A DNA stretch of 16,848 bases. Source: Alphaproteobacteria bacterium. Its GTDB lineage: Bacteria; Pseudomonadota; Alphaproteobacteria; UBA9219. The notes beneath the pieces are model-generated. The model had not been told where the DNA came from and did no database searches. It was given only the letters and a program-made list of their open reading frames with translations. Each line of letters starts with the position of its first letter. Positions within the stretch are counted from its first letter, which is position 1. Below are positions 1 to 7,425 of this stretch, one piece after another. The DNA lies in contig JAQUPC010000038.1 of assembly GCA_028716765.1 (NCBI GenBank), positions 1 to 16,848 of the forward strand. The letters run 5' to 3'. The position numbers and the translations under genes were made by a program.

Positions 1-1257
1 CGCCGCCCGGACGTTGGAAGGAATAGCGGGTTCGGGATCGCTTCTTATTACGGGATCGGCGTAAAGGCGCGTTATCGCCAACTGGCCGTAATATGTCGTG
101 CTAAGCGCCGCCGCCGTTTCATAGGCCTGTTCGGCCGCCCTCTTGTCGCCAAGCGCTTCCAGCGATCGCCCGAGCCAGTAGGCGCCGCGCGCGCGGGATA
201 TGGGCGTGGCGGCGGCCTCAAAAAGCGCCCGGAAATGGTCATGCGCCTGGTCGGGTCGATTGAGAAAGCGCAAGGCAAGCCAGCCCGCCAAAAATTCGGC
301 CTGAATGAAATCGAAGCCCGATTGCAGGCCGTGATCCGCGGCCAGTTTGTAGGCGAGACGATAATCGCGCCGTTCCATGACGCGGCGGATCATGATGTTG
401 CGTTCGTCCCACCAGCTGTCGGGACGGCCAAGCTGGCCGGGCGCCTGCTTTAAAATTTCAATGGCGCTGTCGTCCATGTTGTTTTTGCGCCGCCACCGCA
501 GCCGTTCGTACAAAAGCCCCGGATCGTTATGATAATGGGAAGGCACGCGCGCCAGAAACGATTCAGCGCTGTTAAGCTGGTTGGCCAGCGCCAATCGCGC
601 CTCGGCCAGGGCTTTCGCGGCGGAGTCGACAAAGGGATACATGGCCCGCGCCGCCGTTATGTTGTTATCCCACAAGAGATGATCGAGACGGGCGCGATGA
701 TCCTGCGGCTTCAGGACGTGGCCAAAACGCGCCTGATAGGCGGTAAACTCGTCGCCGGAAAAATCGCGATTGATCCAGCGGTCGCGAACCAGTTCGACGG
801 CTTTGGACCCTTGCCCGCGTTCATCGAGCGCATCGATATTCCGGTAAAATCCCGAAGGGGTAAGAGGCGGGTGGGCGTTGAACCAGTTGACGATCTGATC
901 CGCCGTGGCGCCGGAAGGTATTTTTTGCTCGGCGATCATGATAATGCCGCTAAGGCCCGGCCAATCGGGATGATCGCTGATAAAGCCCGCAAGATCGTCA
1001 AAGCTGTAGCCGTTACCAGGCTGCGCCATCAGCATGCCGCGCAACACCAGATTTAAAACAGGATTGGGGCCGCGGTTGACGAGGCTTTCAGCCGGGCCGC
1101 ATTGCCCTGCGTCTAGCGACGCAAAGGCCTTATGATAGCCCGACAGCGGTTTGCCGGGCGCAATGGCCTGCCGGGCCAGGGCCGGACCCCTGGGGCAAAG
1201 GACCATGATGGCCAGAGAAACAGTGGCTATGGCCTGCAATAAGCGCTGTGGCGGCAT
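1..1257 (-). CDS. slt: Soluble lytic murein transglycosylase, N-terminal part (truncated by window edge)
   Basis: This frame runs open from an ATG at 1257 to the window edge, giving 419 residues; the stop and the C-terminal half lie outside. The N-terminus looks like a Sec signal: basic start, hydrophobic stretch around residues 8-21, likely cleavage after PALA near residue 28. The rest is alpha-helical and TPR-like, as in the U-shaped domain of Slt70. Family-typical pieces include YHNDPGLLYERLRWRR, ARGAYWLGRSLEALGD and TTYYGQLA. The SLT catalytic domain with its glutamate should follow just outside, so activity cannot be judged here. The family cleaves peptidoglycan glycan strands in the periplasm to give 1,6-anhydro-muropeptides. 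I see no strong Shine-Dalgarno before the ATG. A Cys at residue 21 does not sit in a good lipobox, so I favour a soluble periplasmic enzyme. It diverges from smpB. Product assignment rests on motif memory, without a database search. Confidence 0.8.
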   Translation of the reverse strand, partial: MPPQRLLQAIATVSLAIMVLCPRGPALARQAIAPGKPLSGYHKAFASLDAGQCGPAESLVNRGPNPVLNLVLRGMLMAQPGNGYSFDDLAGFISDHPDWPGLSGIIMIAEQKIPSGATADQIVNWFNAHPPLTPSGFYRNIDALDERGQGSKAVELVRDRWINRDFSGDEFTAYQARFGHVLKPQDHRARLDHLLWDNNITAARAMYPFVDSAAKALAEARLALANQLNSAESFLARVPSHYHNDPGLLYERLRWRRKNNMDDSAIEILKQAPGQLGRPDSWWDERNIMIRRVMERRDYRLAYKLAADHGLQSGFDFIQAEFLAGWLALRFLNRPDQAHDHFRALFEAAATPISRARGAYWLGRSLEALGDKRAAEQAYETAAALSTTYYGQLAITRLYADPVIRSDPEPAIPSNVRAA

Positions 1258-1414
1258 GGAACTTTAAGGTTAAATGAAGAACGAGTTGCGCCGGCATGTA
1301 CCGGAAATGCCAACGAATCCTGATTCGATCTTAACAAATCAAACCATTAAAAAGCAAGAATTCCCTATCAACACAAACTGTTAATGCGTTGAAAAATATG
1401 CTTTAGTTTATTGC

Positions 1415-1903
1415 ATGAGTGCAAAGAACGCTTCCGACCGCAAAAAGGCCCAACGCTTCGCCGTTCTTAACCGGAAGGCGCGGCATGACTACTTTATTAC
1501 CGATACGGTCGAGGCGGGCATCATGCTGACCGGAACCGAGGTAAAATCGTTGCGTCTCGGGCAGGCCAGCATTCAGGAATCCTTCGCCGGGGCCAAGGAA
1601 GGCGCGCTGTATTTGTTCAACGCCTATATTCCCGAATACCAGTTGGCCGGGCCGCATCTTCAGCACGAAACGCACCGGGCGCGGAAGCTTCTCGTGCACA
1701 GGCGCGAGATGGACAAGCTTTTAGGCTCGGTGAAGCGCGAAGGCATGACGTTGGTGCCGCTCAGCCTGTATTTCAACAAACGCGGCATCGCCAAGGTCGA
1801 ACTTGGCCTCGCGAAGGGCAAGCACAAGGCGGATAAGCGCGAGTCCATCAAGCAGCGCGACTGGAAGCGCGATCAGGCCCGCATCATGCGCGCGAGAGGA
1901 TAG
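1415..1903 (+). CDS. smpB: SsrA-binding protein SmpB
   Basis: SmpB binds tmRNA and delivers it to stalled ribosomes for trans-translation. The 162-residue product has the usual family length. Clear hallmarks are the N-terminal beta-barrel region with [20 protein letters not shown] (about residues 24-43), followed by SLR and the SIQESFA segment, the middle [16 protein letters not shown] stretch, and the basic C-terminal tail with [17 protein letters not shown] that inserts in the mRNA channel. The ATG at 1415 has no visible Shine-Dalgarno, as the bases before it are T-rich, so it may be leaderless or weakly initiated. It is followed after only 7 nt by a PIG-L deacetylase, so a housekeeping gene may share a transcript with a polysaccharide cluster. 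The tmRNA gene itself is not in this window. Confidence 0.97.
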   Translation: MSAKNASDRKKAQRFAVLNRKARHDYFITDTVEAGIMLTGTEVKSLRLGQASIQESFAGAKEGALYLFNAYIPEYQLAGPHLQHETHRARKLLVHRREMDKLLGSVKREGMTLVPLSLYFNKRGIAKVELGLAKGKHKADKRESIKQRDWKRDQARIMRARG

Positions 1904-1910
1904 GGCTTGC

Positions 1911-2699
1911 ATGCGCGCTCTTGTCAGACTTCTCAAATCGGCCGTCGTCGCAGTTAGTCAGGAGCTCTTCGCGTTTTTCAGCCGCGACGTTACGGAAAAA
2001 CTGCCGCAAGGGGCTGTGCTGGCGATCGCGCCCCATCCGGACGACGAAACGCTTGGCTGCGGCGCGGCGATTGCGCGGCTTTGCGCCGAGGGTCGGCGCG
2101 TTCGCATCGTGGTCGTCACGGACAACAGCGTGACGACCGGCTCTCCCATCGGGCTGCCCGATCATCTGGCCGCCATACGCCGCGGCGAGGTTAAGCGGGC
2201 CGCCGCGCAAATGGGCGTAAGCGAGGATAACGTCGTTTTGCTGATGCATCCGGACGGCGATGCTTCCTCGCGCATCGAAAAAATTGCCGATGATCTGGGC
2301 AAGATCATCGCGGACTTCAAGCCTGCGCTTATCCTTTCGCCCTATGGCATCGACAGGACCGCGGACCACCGAGCGGTCGCCGCGGCGCTGGACATAGCCT
2401 TGAAAGACGCCGGGTTTAATGGGGTAGTGTACGAATATCCGGTGTGGTTTTGGCCTTTCGGAGCCCTGCGACATATGATGGCGCTGTCTCCGCTTGCGGC
2501 GCATCGCAAAATTCGCGCCGGAGAGTATCTGGCGAAAAAACGCGCCGCTTTTGCCGAGCACCGTTCGCGCGTGGAAAACCTGACGGGTAACGAGAAGCTG
2601 TGGATGCCCCTTGATCGGGAATTTATTACCCGTTTTATGAAGCCTTACGAGCTTTTCTTCGAGAAAAAGGTTAAGATTAGTTCCGGCGAGAAGGAGTAG
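1911..2699 (+). CDS. PIG-L/LmbE family N-acetylglucosaminyl deacetylase
   Basis: Zinc-dependent deacetylase of the PIG-L/LmbE family, which removes acetyl groups from N-acetyl sugars. The signature PHPDDE metal motif is at residues 41-46, preceded by a hydrophobic strand (AVLAIA). A downstream DHRAV motif at 152-156 supplies the expected second histidine, after an ILSPYGIDRTA segment. Length is 262 residues from the ATG at 1911. The frame stays open upstream into smpB, but those residues are arginine/serine-rich shadow sequence, and the 1911 start, with GAGAGGA about 10 nt before it, leaves a normal family-sized protein. The N-terminal 25 residues are amphipathic or hydrophobic and may sit on the membrane. 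It lies 7 nt after smpB and 5 nt before a glycosyltransferase. From this context I infer a role in deacetylating a sugar nucleotide, lipid-linked sugar or glycan of the local polysaccharide pathway; the substrate is unknown. Confidence 0.9.
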   Translation: MRALVRLLKSAVVAVSQELFAFFSRDVTEKLPQGAVLAIAPHPDDETLGCGAAIARLCAEGRRVRIVVVTDNSVTTGSPIGLPDHLAAIRRGEVKRAAAQMGVSEDNVVLLMHPDGDASSRIEKIADDLGKIIADFKPALILSPYGIDRTADHRAVAAALDIALKDAGFNGVVYEYPVWFWPFGALRHMMALSPLAAHRKIRAGEYLAKKRAAFAEHRSRVENLTGNEKLWMPLDREFITRFMKPYELFFEKKVKISSGEKE

Positions 2700-2704
2700 C
2701 GCGC

Positions 2705-3376
2705 ATGGATCAACCTCTGACTGTCATTCCCAAAACCATTCATTACTGCTGGTTCGGGCCCAATCCGGTTTATCCGCTTGGCGTGCGTTGCGTCGAAAGC
2801 TGGAAACGCTATATGCCGGATTGGAACTACGTCTTCTGGACCGAAGACACCTTGCCGCGCGATTTGAAAATGCCCTGGCGGTTTATCGAGCGCCGCCAAT
2901 TCGCCTTCGCCAGCGATTATGTGCGTCTGCATGCCATCGCGGCGCAGGGAGGTCTGTATCTCGACATCGACGCCGAAGCGATCCGGCCGCTCGATCCGTT
3001 GCTCGCCTACCGCCAGTTCCTTTGTTACGAACGCGAGGGCCGCGCCACGAACGGCATTTGCGGCGGCGTGGCGGGGGCTTCGTTTTTCACCGCCTGCCTT
3101 AAGACGATGGAAGAGCATTACGCCAAATCGGATGAGCCCATCATCGCGCCCGACATGTGCATGAAAGTTTTGCAATCGGGTTCTTTTCCAGACCTGACCA
3201 TTTTGCCGCCGCACACGTTTTATCCCTACAACCCCTATGACGCCACGCAGCCGGTCAAGCAGCTTATGTTCGCCGACATCAAGCCGGACACGCTGATCAT
3301 CCACCATTGGGCCAAGGGGTGGAAGCTGTCGCTGTGGCAAAGGATCAAGCGGTTTATCAAGGAAAGGTTTTTATGA
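2705..3376 (+). CDS. GT32-type glycosyltransferase with DXD sugar-binding region
   Basis: Retaining glycosyltransferase of the Gly_transf_sug/OCH1-like (GT32) type, expected to transfer a sugar from a nucleotide donor in the cytoplasm. The 223-residue product begins with IPKTIHYCWFGPNP, the usual opening of this family. It then has FASDYVRLHAIAAQGGLYLDID at about 68-89, where D87 and D89 form the metal-binding DXD. It closes with IIHHWAKGW at about 198-206, the family's C-terminal His-His-Trp signature. The last 17 residues are basic and amphipathic and could hold the enzyme at the inner membrane. GAAGGAG-like bases precede the ATG at 2705. The gene lies 5 nt after the deacetylase, and its TGA overlaps the ATG of the GH5 gene (ATGA), so translation is probably coupled. 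Donor and acceptor cannot be read from the sequence. Confidence 0.9.
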   Translation: MDQPLTVIPKTIHYCWFGPNPVYPLGVRCVESWKRYMPDWNYVFWTEDTLPRDLKMPWRFIERRQFAFASDYVRLHAIAAQGGLYLDIDAEAIRPLDPLLAYRQFLCYEREGRATNGICGGVAGASFFTACLKTMEEHYAKSDEPIIAPDMCMKVLQSGSFPDLTILPPHTFYPYNPYDATQPVKQLMFADIKPDTLIIHHWAKGWKLSLWQRIKRFIKERFL

Positions 3377-4470
3377 AGAGAATCCTCCTTGTTCTCGCTC
3401 TCCTGTGTTTTCAACCCGGGCTGGCGCGCGGCGAAGTGTGCGCGTACGCCGAAACAGGCGCGGGCGGCACGAGCGTTCAGAGCATGCGGCGGGGCATCAA
3501 CCTCTATGGGTGGTGGGAAGCGGGCAGGCGGCCCTTGCTTGGCGAAGACGATTTTGACCTCATCAAGAATCTGGGTTTCGATTTTGTCCGGCTTCCCGTC
3601 GATGCCGGCTGGCTTAGCATGGAAGACGCGGAGGATCAGGCCGAAACGCTTGCGAAACTGCGTTGCGACATCGCCGATCTTCTGAAGCGCGATCTCGCCG
3701 TCATTATCGATCTTCATCCGGGCGGGGAAATCCAGCAGCACATGGCGTCGATGACGCCCGCCGAACTTCTGGCCTTTCTGGAAAACACATGGAAAGCGGC
3801 GGCGCCGGCCCTTCAAGGGCTTCCCGCAAGCCGCATTGCTTTGCAGCTGCTGAACGAGCCGGGCAAAAAGCTGCGCCCGCACTGGTGGGACGTGCAGGGC
3901 CAGCTTGTTCACGCGTTGCGCAAAACCTATCCCGACCATCTGCTGATCGCAGGCAGCATCCAGAACGGCCCGTGGAATTATGCGAAAGCCGAGCCCTATG
4001 CCGACGCGAACGTTTTGTACGATTTCCATTATTACCAGCCGATGTTTCTCACGCATCACGCCGCGCATTGGGAGGAGAAATTCGATCCCTCGGAGAAAAC
4101 GGACGGCATCGATTATCCCGTTACGAATGACGCCGTGCCGGAAAACGCCGGGGAGAATATGAAAGCCTACCTTGCCAAGGGCTGGAACAAGGATTTGCTG
4201 GCGAGGGAAATGGCCTCGGGGCTGGCGTGGAGCAAACGCGCCGGGGCGAAGCTTATATGCCTCGAGTTCGGAGTCTACAGGCCTTATGTGAAGCCCGAAG
4301 CGCGCGCGAACTGGCTGCGCGACATGCGCGAAATATTCGAGACCAACAACATTCCGTGGGCTGTTTGGGAATACAACGGCGGCTTTGGCCTCGTCGACCG
4401 CCACGGCGGGGTTGACGAACTTGCCATCGAGGCTTTGGGATTGAAGCCAAACATGGGTGAAACGCGATAA
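3373..4470 (+). CDS. Secreted glycoside hydrolase family 5 (cellulase-like) glycanase
   Basis: Exported GH5 endoglycanase of 365 residues. A Sec signal (MKRILLVLALLCFQPGLARG) spans residues 1-20. The mature part is a TIM barrel: RGINLYGWWEAG near 40-51, LGFDFVRLPVDAGW at 67-80, VIIDLHPGG at 110-118, the acid/base in LLNEP (E162), DFHYYQP at 217-223, and the nucleophile in CLEFGVYRP (E298), with WAVWEYNGGFGL at 329-340. Both catalytic glutamates are present, so it should be active. GH5 enzymes cut beta-linked glucans, mannans and related chains. Setting the start at 3373 gives a clean signal peptide and an ATGA overlap with the GT32 gene; the frame is open further upstream but that part is a shadow of GT32. 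The stop overlaps the next start by one base. Lying inside a polysaccharide operon, it probably trims or releases the polymer, as BcsZ-type enzymes do, rather than serving as a feeding enzyme; this is inference. Confidence 0.92.
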   Translation: MKRILLVLALLCFQPGLARGEVCAYAETGAGGTSVQSMRRGINLYGWWEAGRRPLLGEDDFDLIKNLGFDFVRLPVDAGWLSMEDAEDQAETLAKLRCDIADLLKRDLAVIIDLHPGGEIQQHMASMTPAELLAFLENTWKAAAPALQGLPASRIALQLLNEPGKKLRPHWWDVQGQLVHALRKTYPDHLLIAGSIQNGPWNYAKAEPYADANVLYDFHYYQPMFLTHHAAHWEEKFDPSEKTDGIDYPVTNDAVPENAGENMKAYLAKGWNKDLLAREMASGLAWSKRAGAKLICLEFGVYRPYVKPEARANWLRDMREIFETNNIPWAVWEYNGGFGLVDRHGGVDELAIEALGLKPNMGETR

Positions 4471-6086
4471 TGCGCCTTTTTGATTCTGATAAGCACAGCC
4501 GTCATCCCCGCGAAGGAGGGGATCCAGAGGCCCGCGTCGGCGGGCCGCATGAGTTACATGCTCGCTATCGCTCGCGCTGGATTCCCGCTTTCGCGGGAAT
4601 GACGCAAGAAAAAGGCGCTACCTCCATCCGCAAACAGGACATGGCGCGGGCGGCATTCTTCGTCGGCCTGAGTTATCTGGCGCTGCTGGCGTATTTGTTT
4701 CTTGTCAAGATGGCCGGAGCCTATGCGCTTCCGGCGCTGGTTGCGCTGACGGGCGCGGCGATTTTCCTGAGCGCGGAACTTTCGCTGGCGTTTTTGCTGA
4801 CCGCGCTTTTCATGCAGAACAGCATCATCGCGGCGCTCACCGAATACGGCCACGCTTTCGCGCCCGCCTTCAACGTCATGCTGGGAACGAGTTTCGCCGT
4901 CACGGCGATGATCGCCGCCGCCTGTTTTGTGACATGGGTGCGTTCGCGAAATCTTTGGGCTGCGGACAACCGCGACATTCTGCGCTGGACGGTGTTATTC
5001 TCGCTCGCCGTGGCGGCTTATTCCGTTCTCGGGTTTGTCAACGCCGACTTTAAAAGCGTCGTGATCTATGACCGCGTTTATCTCGGCGGCGTGATGTTCC
5101 TTGTTATCGGCGTGGTGGCGGGCAGCAGGCTTTCGCTTTCGTTCTTCGTCAACCTCATCCGCGTTCTGACTGTGATTTTGATTGCATGGGGCGCGGTTGA
5201 ATTCGTTTTTCAAAAAGAGATGCTGGAGTTATTTAACGTTATTAAATACATGAGCATGAAGTATATTGATTTCCGGCCCGCCATAACCTCTATCGATGAA
5301 CTTTTGGACAAACGTACCTATTTGAATTTATCCGGGGATTTCGGTCTTGATATATATATGCCGCGTTTGCGCGGGCCGAATATGCACCCAATATCCTACA
5401 GTTACGAACTGTGTTTTTGTTCGCTCATTTGCCTTATGTTCCGGTCTTATATTCTATCGGCAATTTCCTTTGTCATGTTATTTTTTATAGGAGCCAAGGG
5501 CGCTCTGGTTCTCGCGGCGCTTTCCCTTTCGCTTCTGGCGTTTGCTAAAATGTCGGGCCGCCGCCCGCGCATTTTGTTGCTGGCCATGTTTGCTCTGACC
5601 TTTGTTTATATGGCTGGCGTGATTATTTACGGCCTCATTACGAATGATTTTCATATTTTGGGGCTTATCGGCTCCATTAATGGATTTTTGCAAATCCCGC
5701 TGGGGCGCGGCGTTGGCGTGGGCGGGAATTTATCAACGCTGGGGAAGGAAAGCAGCGATCTAACCCATTTTGTGCGCTATCAGCATCTGGGGGCGGCCGA
5801 CGTTGCGCTTGAAAGCGCTTTTGGCGTTATGTTGTACCAAATGGGTATCGCCGTATCTGTTTTTCTTGTTTTCTACAGCCGCCTTTGGAAAAAGGTCTGG
5901 AAAATGGCAACGGCGGCAGGGCAAAACGCCAGCATGGCGTTGTTGCCGATCGGGCTTTTTTTCATTTTGATCAACAGCGTCTTTCAGGAAGAGGCCCTTT
6001 CGCCAGCGGGGTGGGGGCTGTGGCTTTTGGCGGGTGGCATGTTTTTAGGTTTGAATTGGCGGAATAATAATTCCTGTAATTTATAG
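4470..6086 (+). CDS. O-antigen polymerase/ligase-like membrane protein (Wzy/WaaL family)
   Basis: Polytopic inner-membrane protein of 538 residues with roughly ten or more hydrophobic segments from about residue 60 to 528. Features of the O-antigen ligase/polymerase family are RLRGPNMHPISYSYE (299-313), GAKGALVLAALS (341-352), a long periplasmic loop with LGRGVGVGGNLS (411-422), and ESAFGVMLYQMG (448-459). Such proteins join undecaprenyl-linked repeat units or ligate them to an acceptor. Start choice is open: the ATG at 4470 overlaps the GH5 stop and has GGTGA 9 nt upstream, but residues about 10-45 are encoded by a palindromic repeat. The ATG at 4641 (M58) starts directly before the first membrane segment and may be the ancestral start. 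Base composition falls sharply after about 5200, where AT-rich codons become common. Polymerase or ligase cannot be told apart here. Confidence 0.85.
   Translation: MRLFDSDKHSRHPREGGDPEARVGGPHELHARYRSRWIPAFAGMTQEKGATSIRKQDMARAAFFVGLSYLALLAYLFLVKMAGAYALPALVALTGAAIFLSAELSLAFLLTALFMQNSIIAALTEYGHAFAPAFNVMLGTSFAVTAMIAAACFVTWVRSRNLWAADNRDILRWTVLFSLAVAAYSVLGFVNADFKSVVIYDRVYLGGVMFLVIGVVAGSRLSLSFFVNLIRVLTVILIAWGAVEFVFQKEMLELFNVIKYMSMKYIDFRPAITSIDELLDKRTYLNLSGDFGLDIYMPRLRGPNMHPISYSYELCFCSLICLMFRSYILSAISFVMLFFIGAKGALVLAALSLSLLAFAKMSGRRPRILLLAMFALTFVYMAGVIIYGLITNDFHILGLIGSINGFLQIPLGRGVGVGGNLSTLGKESSDLTHFVRYQHLGAADVALESAFGVMLYQMGIAVSVFLVFYSRLWKKVWKMATAAGQNASMALLPIGLFFILINSVFQEEALSPAGWGLWLLAGGMFLGLNWRNNNSCNL
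4500..4604. repeat. Palindromic repeat element inside the start of the polymerase ORF
   Basis: About 105 bp with matching ends: CGTCATCCCCGCG at the left and CGCGGGAATGACG at the right, one mismatch in the arms. Inside these, GATCCAG at 4521-4527 faces CTGGATTC from 4577, and the right end also has CCCGCTTTCGCGGG as its own hairpin. This matches the widespread interspersed palindromic repeats whose reading frame encodes peptides like HPREGGDPE and RWIPAFAGMT. Here it stays open in frame with the downstream membrane protein. It lies between the GH5 stop and the possible internal start at 4641, so it may be an intergenic insertion read through, or a true N-terminal extension. Confidence 0.85.
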
Positions 6087-6089
6087 AGG
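6084..6089 (+). promoter_or_regulatory. Shine-Dalgarno before the small remnant ORF
   Basis: TAGAGG ends 6 nt before the ATG at 6096, a good ribosome-binding spacing. It suggests that the small ORF downstream was, or still is, translated although its protein looks broken. Confidence 0.4.
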
Positions 6090-6095
6090 CATCAA

Positions 6096-6285
6096 ATGAA
6101 TAATTATTTTATTAAGCTGATTAAAAAAGGACTTTATGCCGTATTTATGATGTTGCTTGATAAAGTGGCGACACAAATTCAGTATTTTCTGACATCTTGT
6201 GAAAATCAGGCCGCGAGTTTGGGATGCAATTCTCGGCGAGCCTTGGCTAATCTCTTCAGGCAATGACAACGGGAAAATAGGATAA
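6096..6285 (+). pseudogene. Small ORF, probable remnant of a hexapeptide-repeat acyltransferase
   Basis: A 56-residue ORF starts at the ATG at 6096, has AGAGG in front, and stops at 6264-6266. Its first 30 residues (MNNYFIKLIKKGLYAVFMML and on) are basic and hydrophobic. From about 6229 a second frame, one base shifted, reads ILGEPWLISSGNDNGKIG before a TAA at 6283. That stretch resembles the EPWLI-x-IGN-x-V-x-IG opening of left-handed beta-helix sugar acetyltransferases common in polysaccharide loci. I infer a frameshifted and truncated acyltransferase gene: the roughly 120 residues of hexapeptide repeats that should follow are missing, and the GT4 gene begins at once. The stretch is AT-rich like its right-hand neighbour. 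It could instead be an unrelated short gene; the match is by eye. Confidence 0.4.
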
Positions 6286-6287
6286 AT

Positions 6288-7415
6288 ATGGCAAAGATAG
6301 TGCTTTTAATCACGCAAATGGAAGCGGCAGGGGCTCAACGCTCCATGATGCAAATTGCGCGCGGGCTTTCCCAAAAAGGATGGGAAGTTTGTTGCGTCAC
6401 GTTTTACGATAAAGGCGGCTATTGTTCTTTTTTCGAAAAAAATTACGGTGTGCGAATTATTGATCTTAAAGCATGGCGGTCAAATGCGGCGGTGTTTGTG
6501 AATCTCATAACGGTCATGCGGGGATTATTTCGTTTATTTGGCCTTCTACGTAAGATGCGACCCGATGTCTTGCACGGCTTTACGCATTACAGCAACATTC
6601 TGGGCGTTACCGTGGCGTGGTTTGCTGGCGTGCCTGTGAGAATATCAAGGCAGGCTATATCGACGGATAAGCTGCCACGCTGGTTTCAGGCGGTTGACCG
6701 TTTTATGGCCAATAGTGCTTTGACGTCTAAAATGGTTGCGGTTTCGGAACACACCCGTAAGGACAGTGTTGCTAGGCAAGGTATAAAGGCGGAAAAGATA
6801 CTCGCCATTCCGAATGCGCCGGAACTTGATGCTATGTGCGATGGTAATGAGGATTTCCGCAAAGAATTCGGATTACCGTCTTCTGCGATTGTGGCTCTTG
6901 TTGTTGCGCGTTTACACAGGCTTAAGGGGCATATTTATCTCTTTAAGGCTTATAAGGCCTTACCGCGGGAAGATGCCGGAAACTTCTATATTTTATGCGC
7001 GGGAGAAGGAGAGGAAAGAGCAACTCTTGAAAAGTTCATCAAGGACAATGATCTGGGGTCACGCATCAGGTTGATCGGTTCTCGTAAAGATATGCCGCGG
7101 CTGCTTAAATATTCCGATTTTATGGTGTTGCCGTCCTTATCCGAAGGCATGCCGATGAGCGTACTCGAATCTCTCGCTGCGGGTTGCCCTGTCGTTGCCG
7201 CGGACAGTGATGGAACGCGGGAAGTTTTGACTCCTGATTGCGGTCTCCTTGTTCCTCCCGCTGATACCGAAGCGTTAACTGCGGCGCTTAGAACGATGCT
7301 CAGGTCTGATCGTAAGGCTCTTGGAAAGGCTGGAAGGGCTCGGATCGAAAAGCATTTTTCCTTGCAGCGTCAGATCGACAGGTATGAAGCGCTGTATCAT
7401 TCTTTCATGCACTGA
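6288..7415 (+). CDS. GT4 family (GT-B fold) glycosyltransferase
   Basis: Retaining nucleotide-sugar glycosyltransferase of 375 residues, normal GT4 length, with no membrane segment. The N-terminal Rossmann half opens with KIVLLITQMEAAGAQRSM (3-20), which holds the Gly/Ala-rich acceptor-side loop. The C-terminal half shows VARLHRLKGH (206-215), the usual start of the donor domain, then ILCAGEGEER (235-244), VLPSLSEGMPMSVLESLAAG (280-299) with the E-x7-E pair E286/E294 that contacts the donor, and DGTREVL (308-314). The start at 6288 has AGGA with 5 nt spacing. Codons are more AT-rich than in the flanking genes, particularly in the first third, which suggests recent acquisition with part of the polymerase gene. 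It likely adds a sugar to the lipid-linked repeat unit in the cytoplasm; the sugar is unknown. Confidence 0.92.
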   Translation: MAKIVLLITQMEAAGAQRSMMQIARGLSQKGWEVCCVTFYDKGGYCSFFEKNYGVRIIDLKAWRSNAAVFVNLITVMRGLFRLFGLLRKMRPDVLHGFTHYSNILGVTVAWFAGVPVRISRQAISTDKLPRWFQAVDRFMANSALTSKMVAVSEHTRKDSVARQGIKAEKILAIPNAPELDAMCDGNEDFRKEFGLPSSAIVALVVARLHRLKGHIYLFKAYKALPREDAGNFYILCAGEGEERATLEKFIKDNDLGSRIRLIGSRKDMPRLLKYSDFMVLPSLSEGMPMSVLESLAAGCPVVAADSDGTREVLTPDCGLLVPPADTEALTAALRTMLRSDRKALGKAGRARIEKHFSLQRQIDRYEALYHSFMH

Positions 7416-7425
7416 CAGTTTTTGT

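Noticed and set aside
529..1056. 175-residue plus-strand frame
   Set aside because: Antisense to the lytic transglycosylase frame that runs open for 419 residues from a signal peptide to the window edge.
1884..2561. 225-residue minus-strand frame opposite the PIG-L gene
   Set aside because: Opposite a gene with the PHPDDE motif; the product is low-complexity and basic.
3235..4404. 389-residue open frame on the minus strand opposite the GH5 gene
   Set aside because: It is antisense to a protein with clear signal peptide and catalytic motifs, has no family features, and results from GC-rich codon bias.
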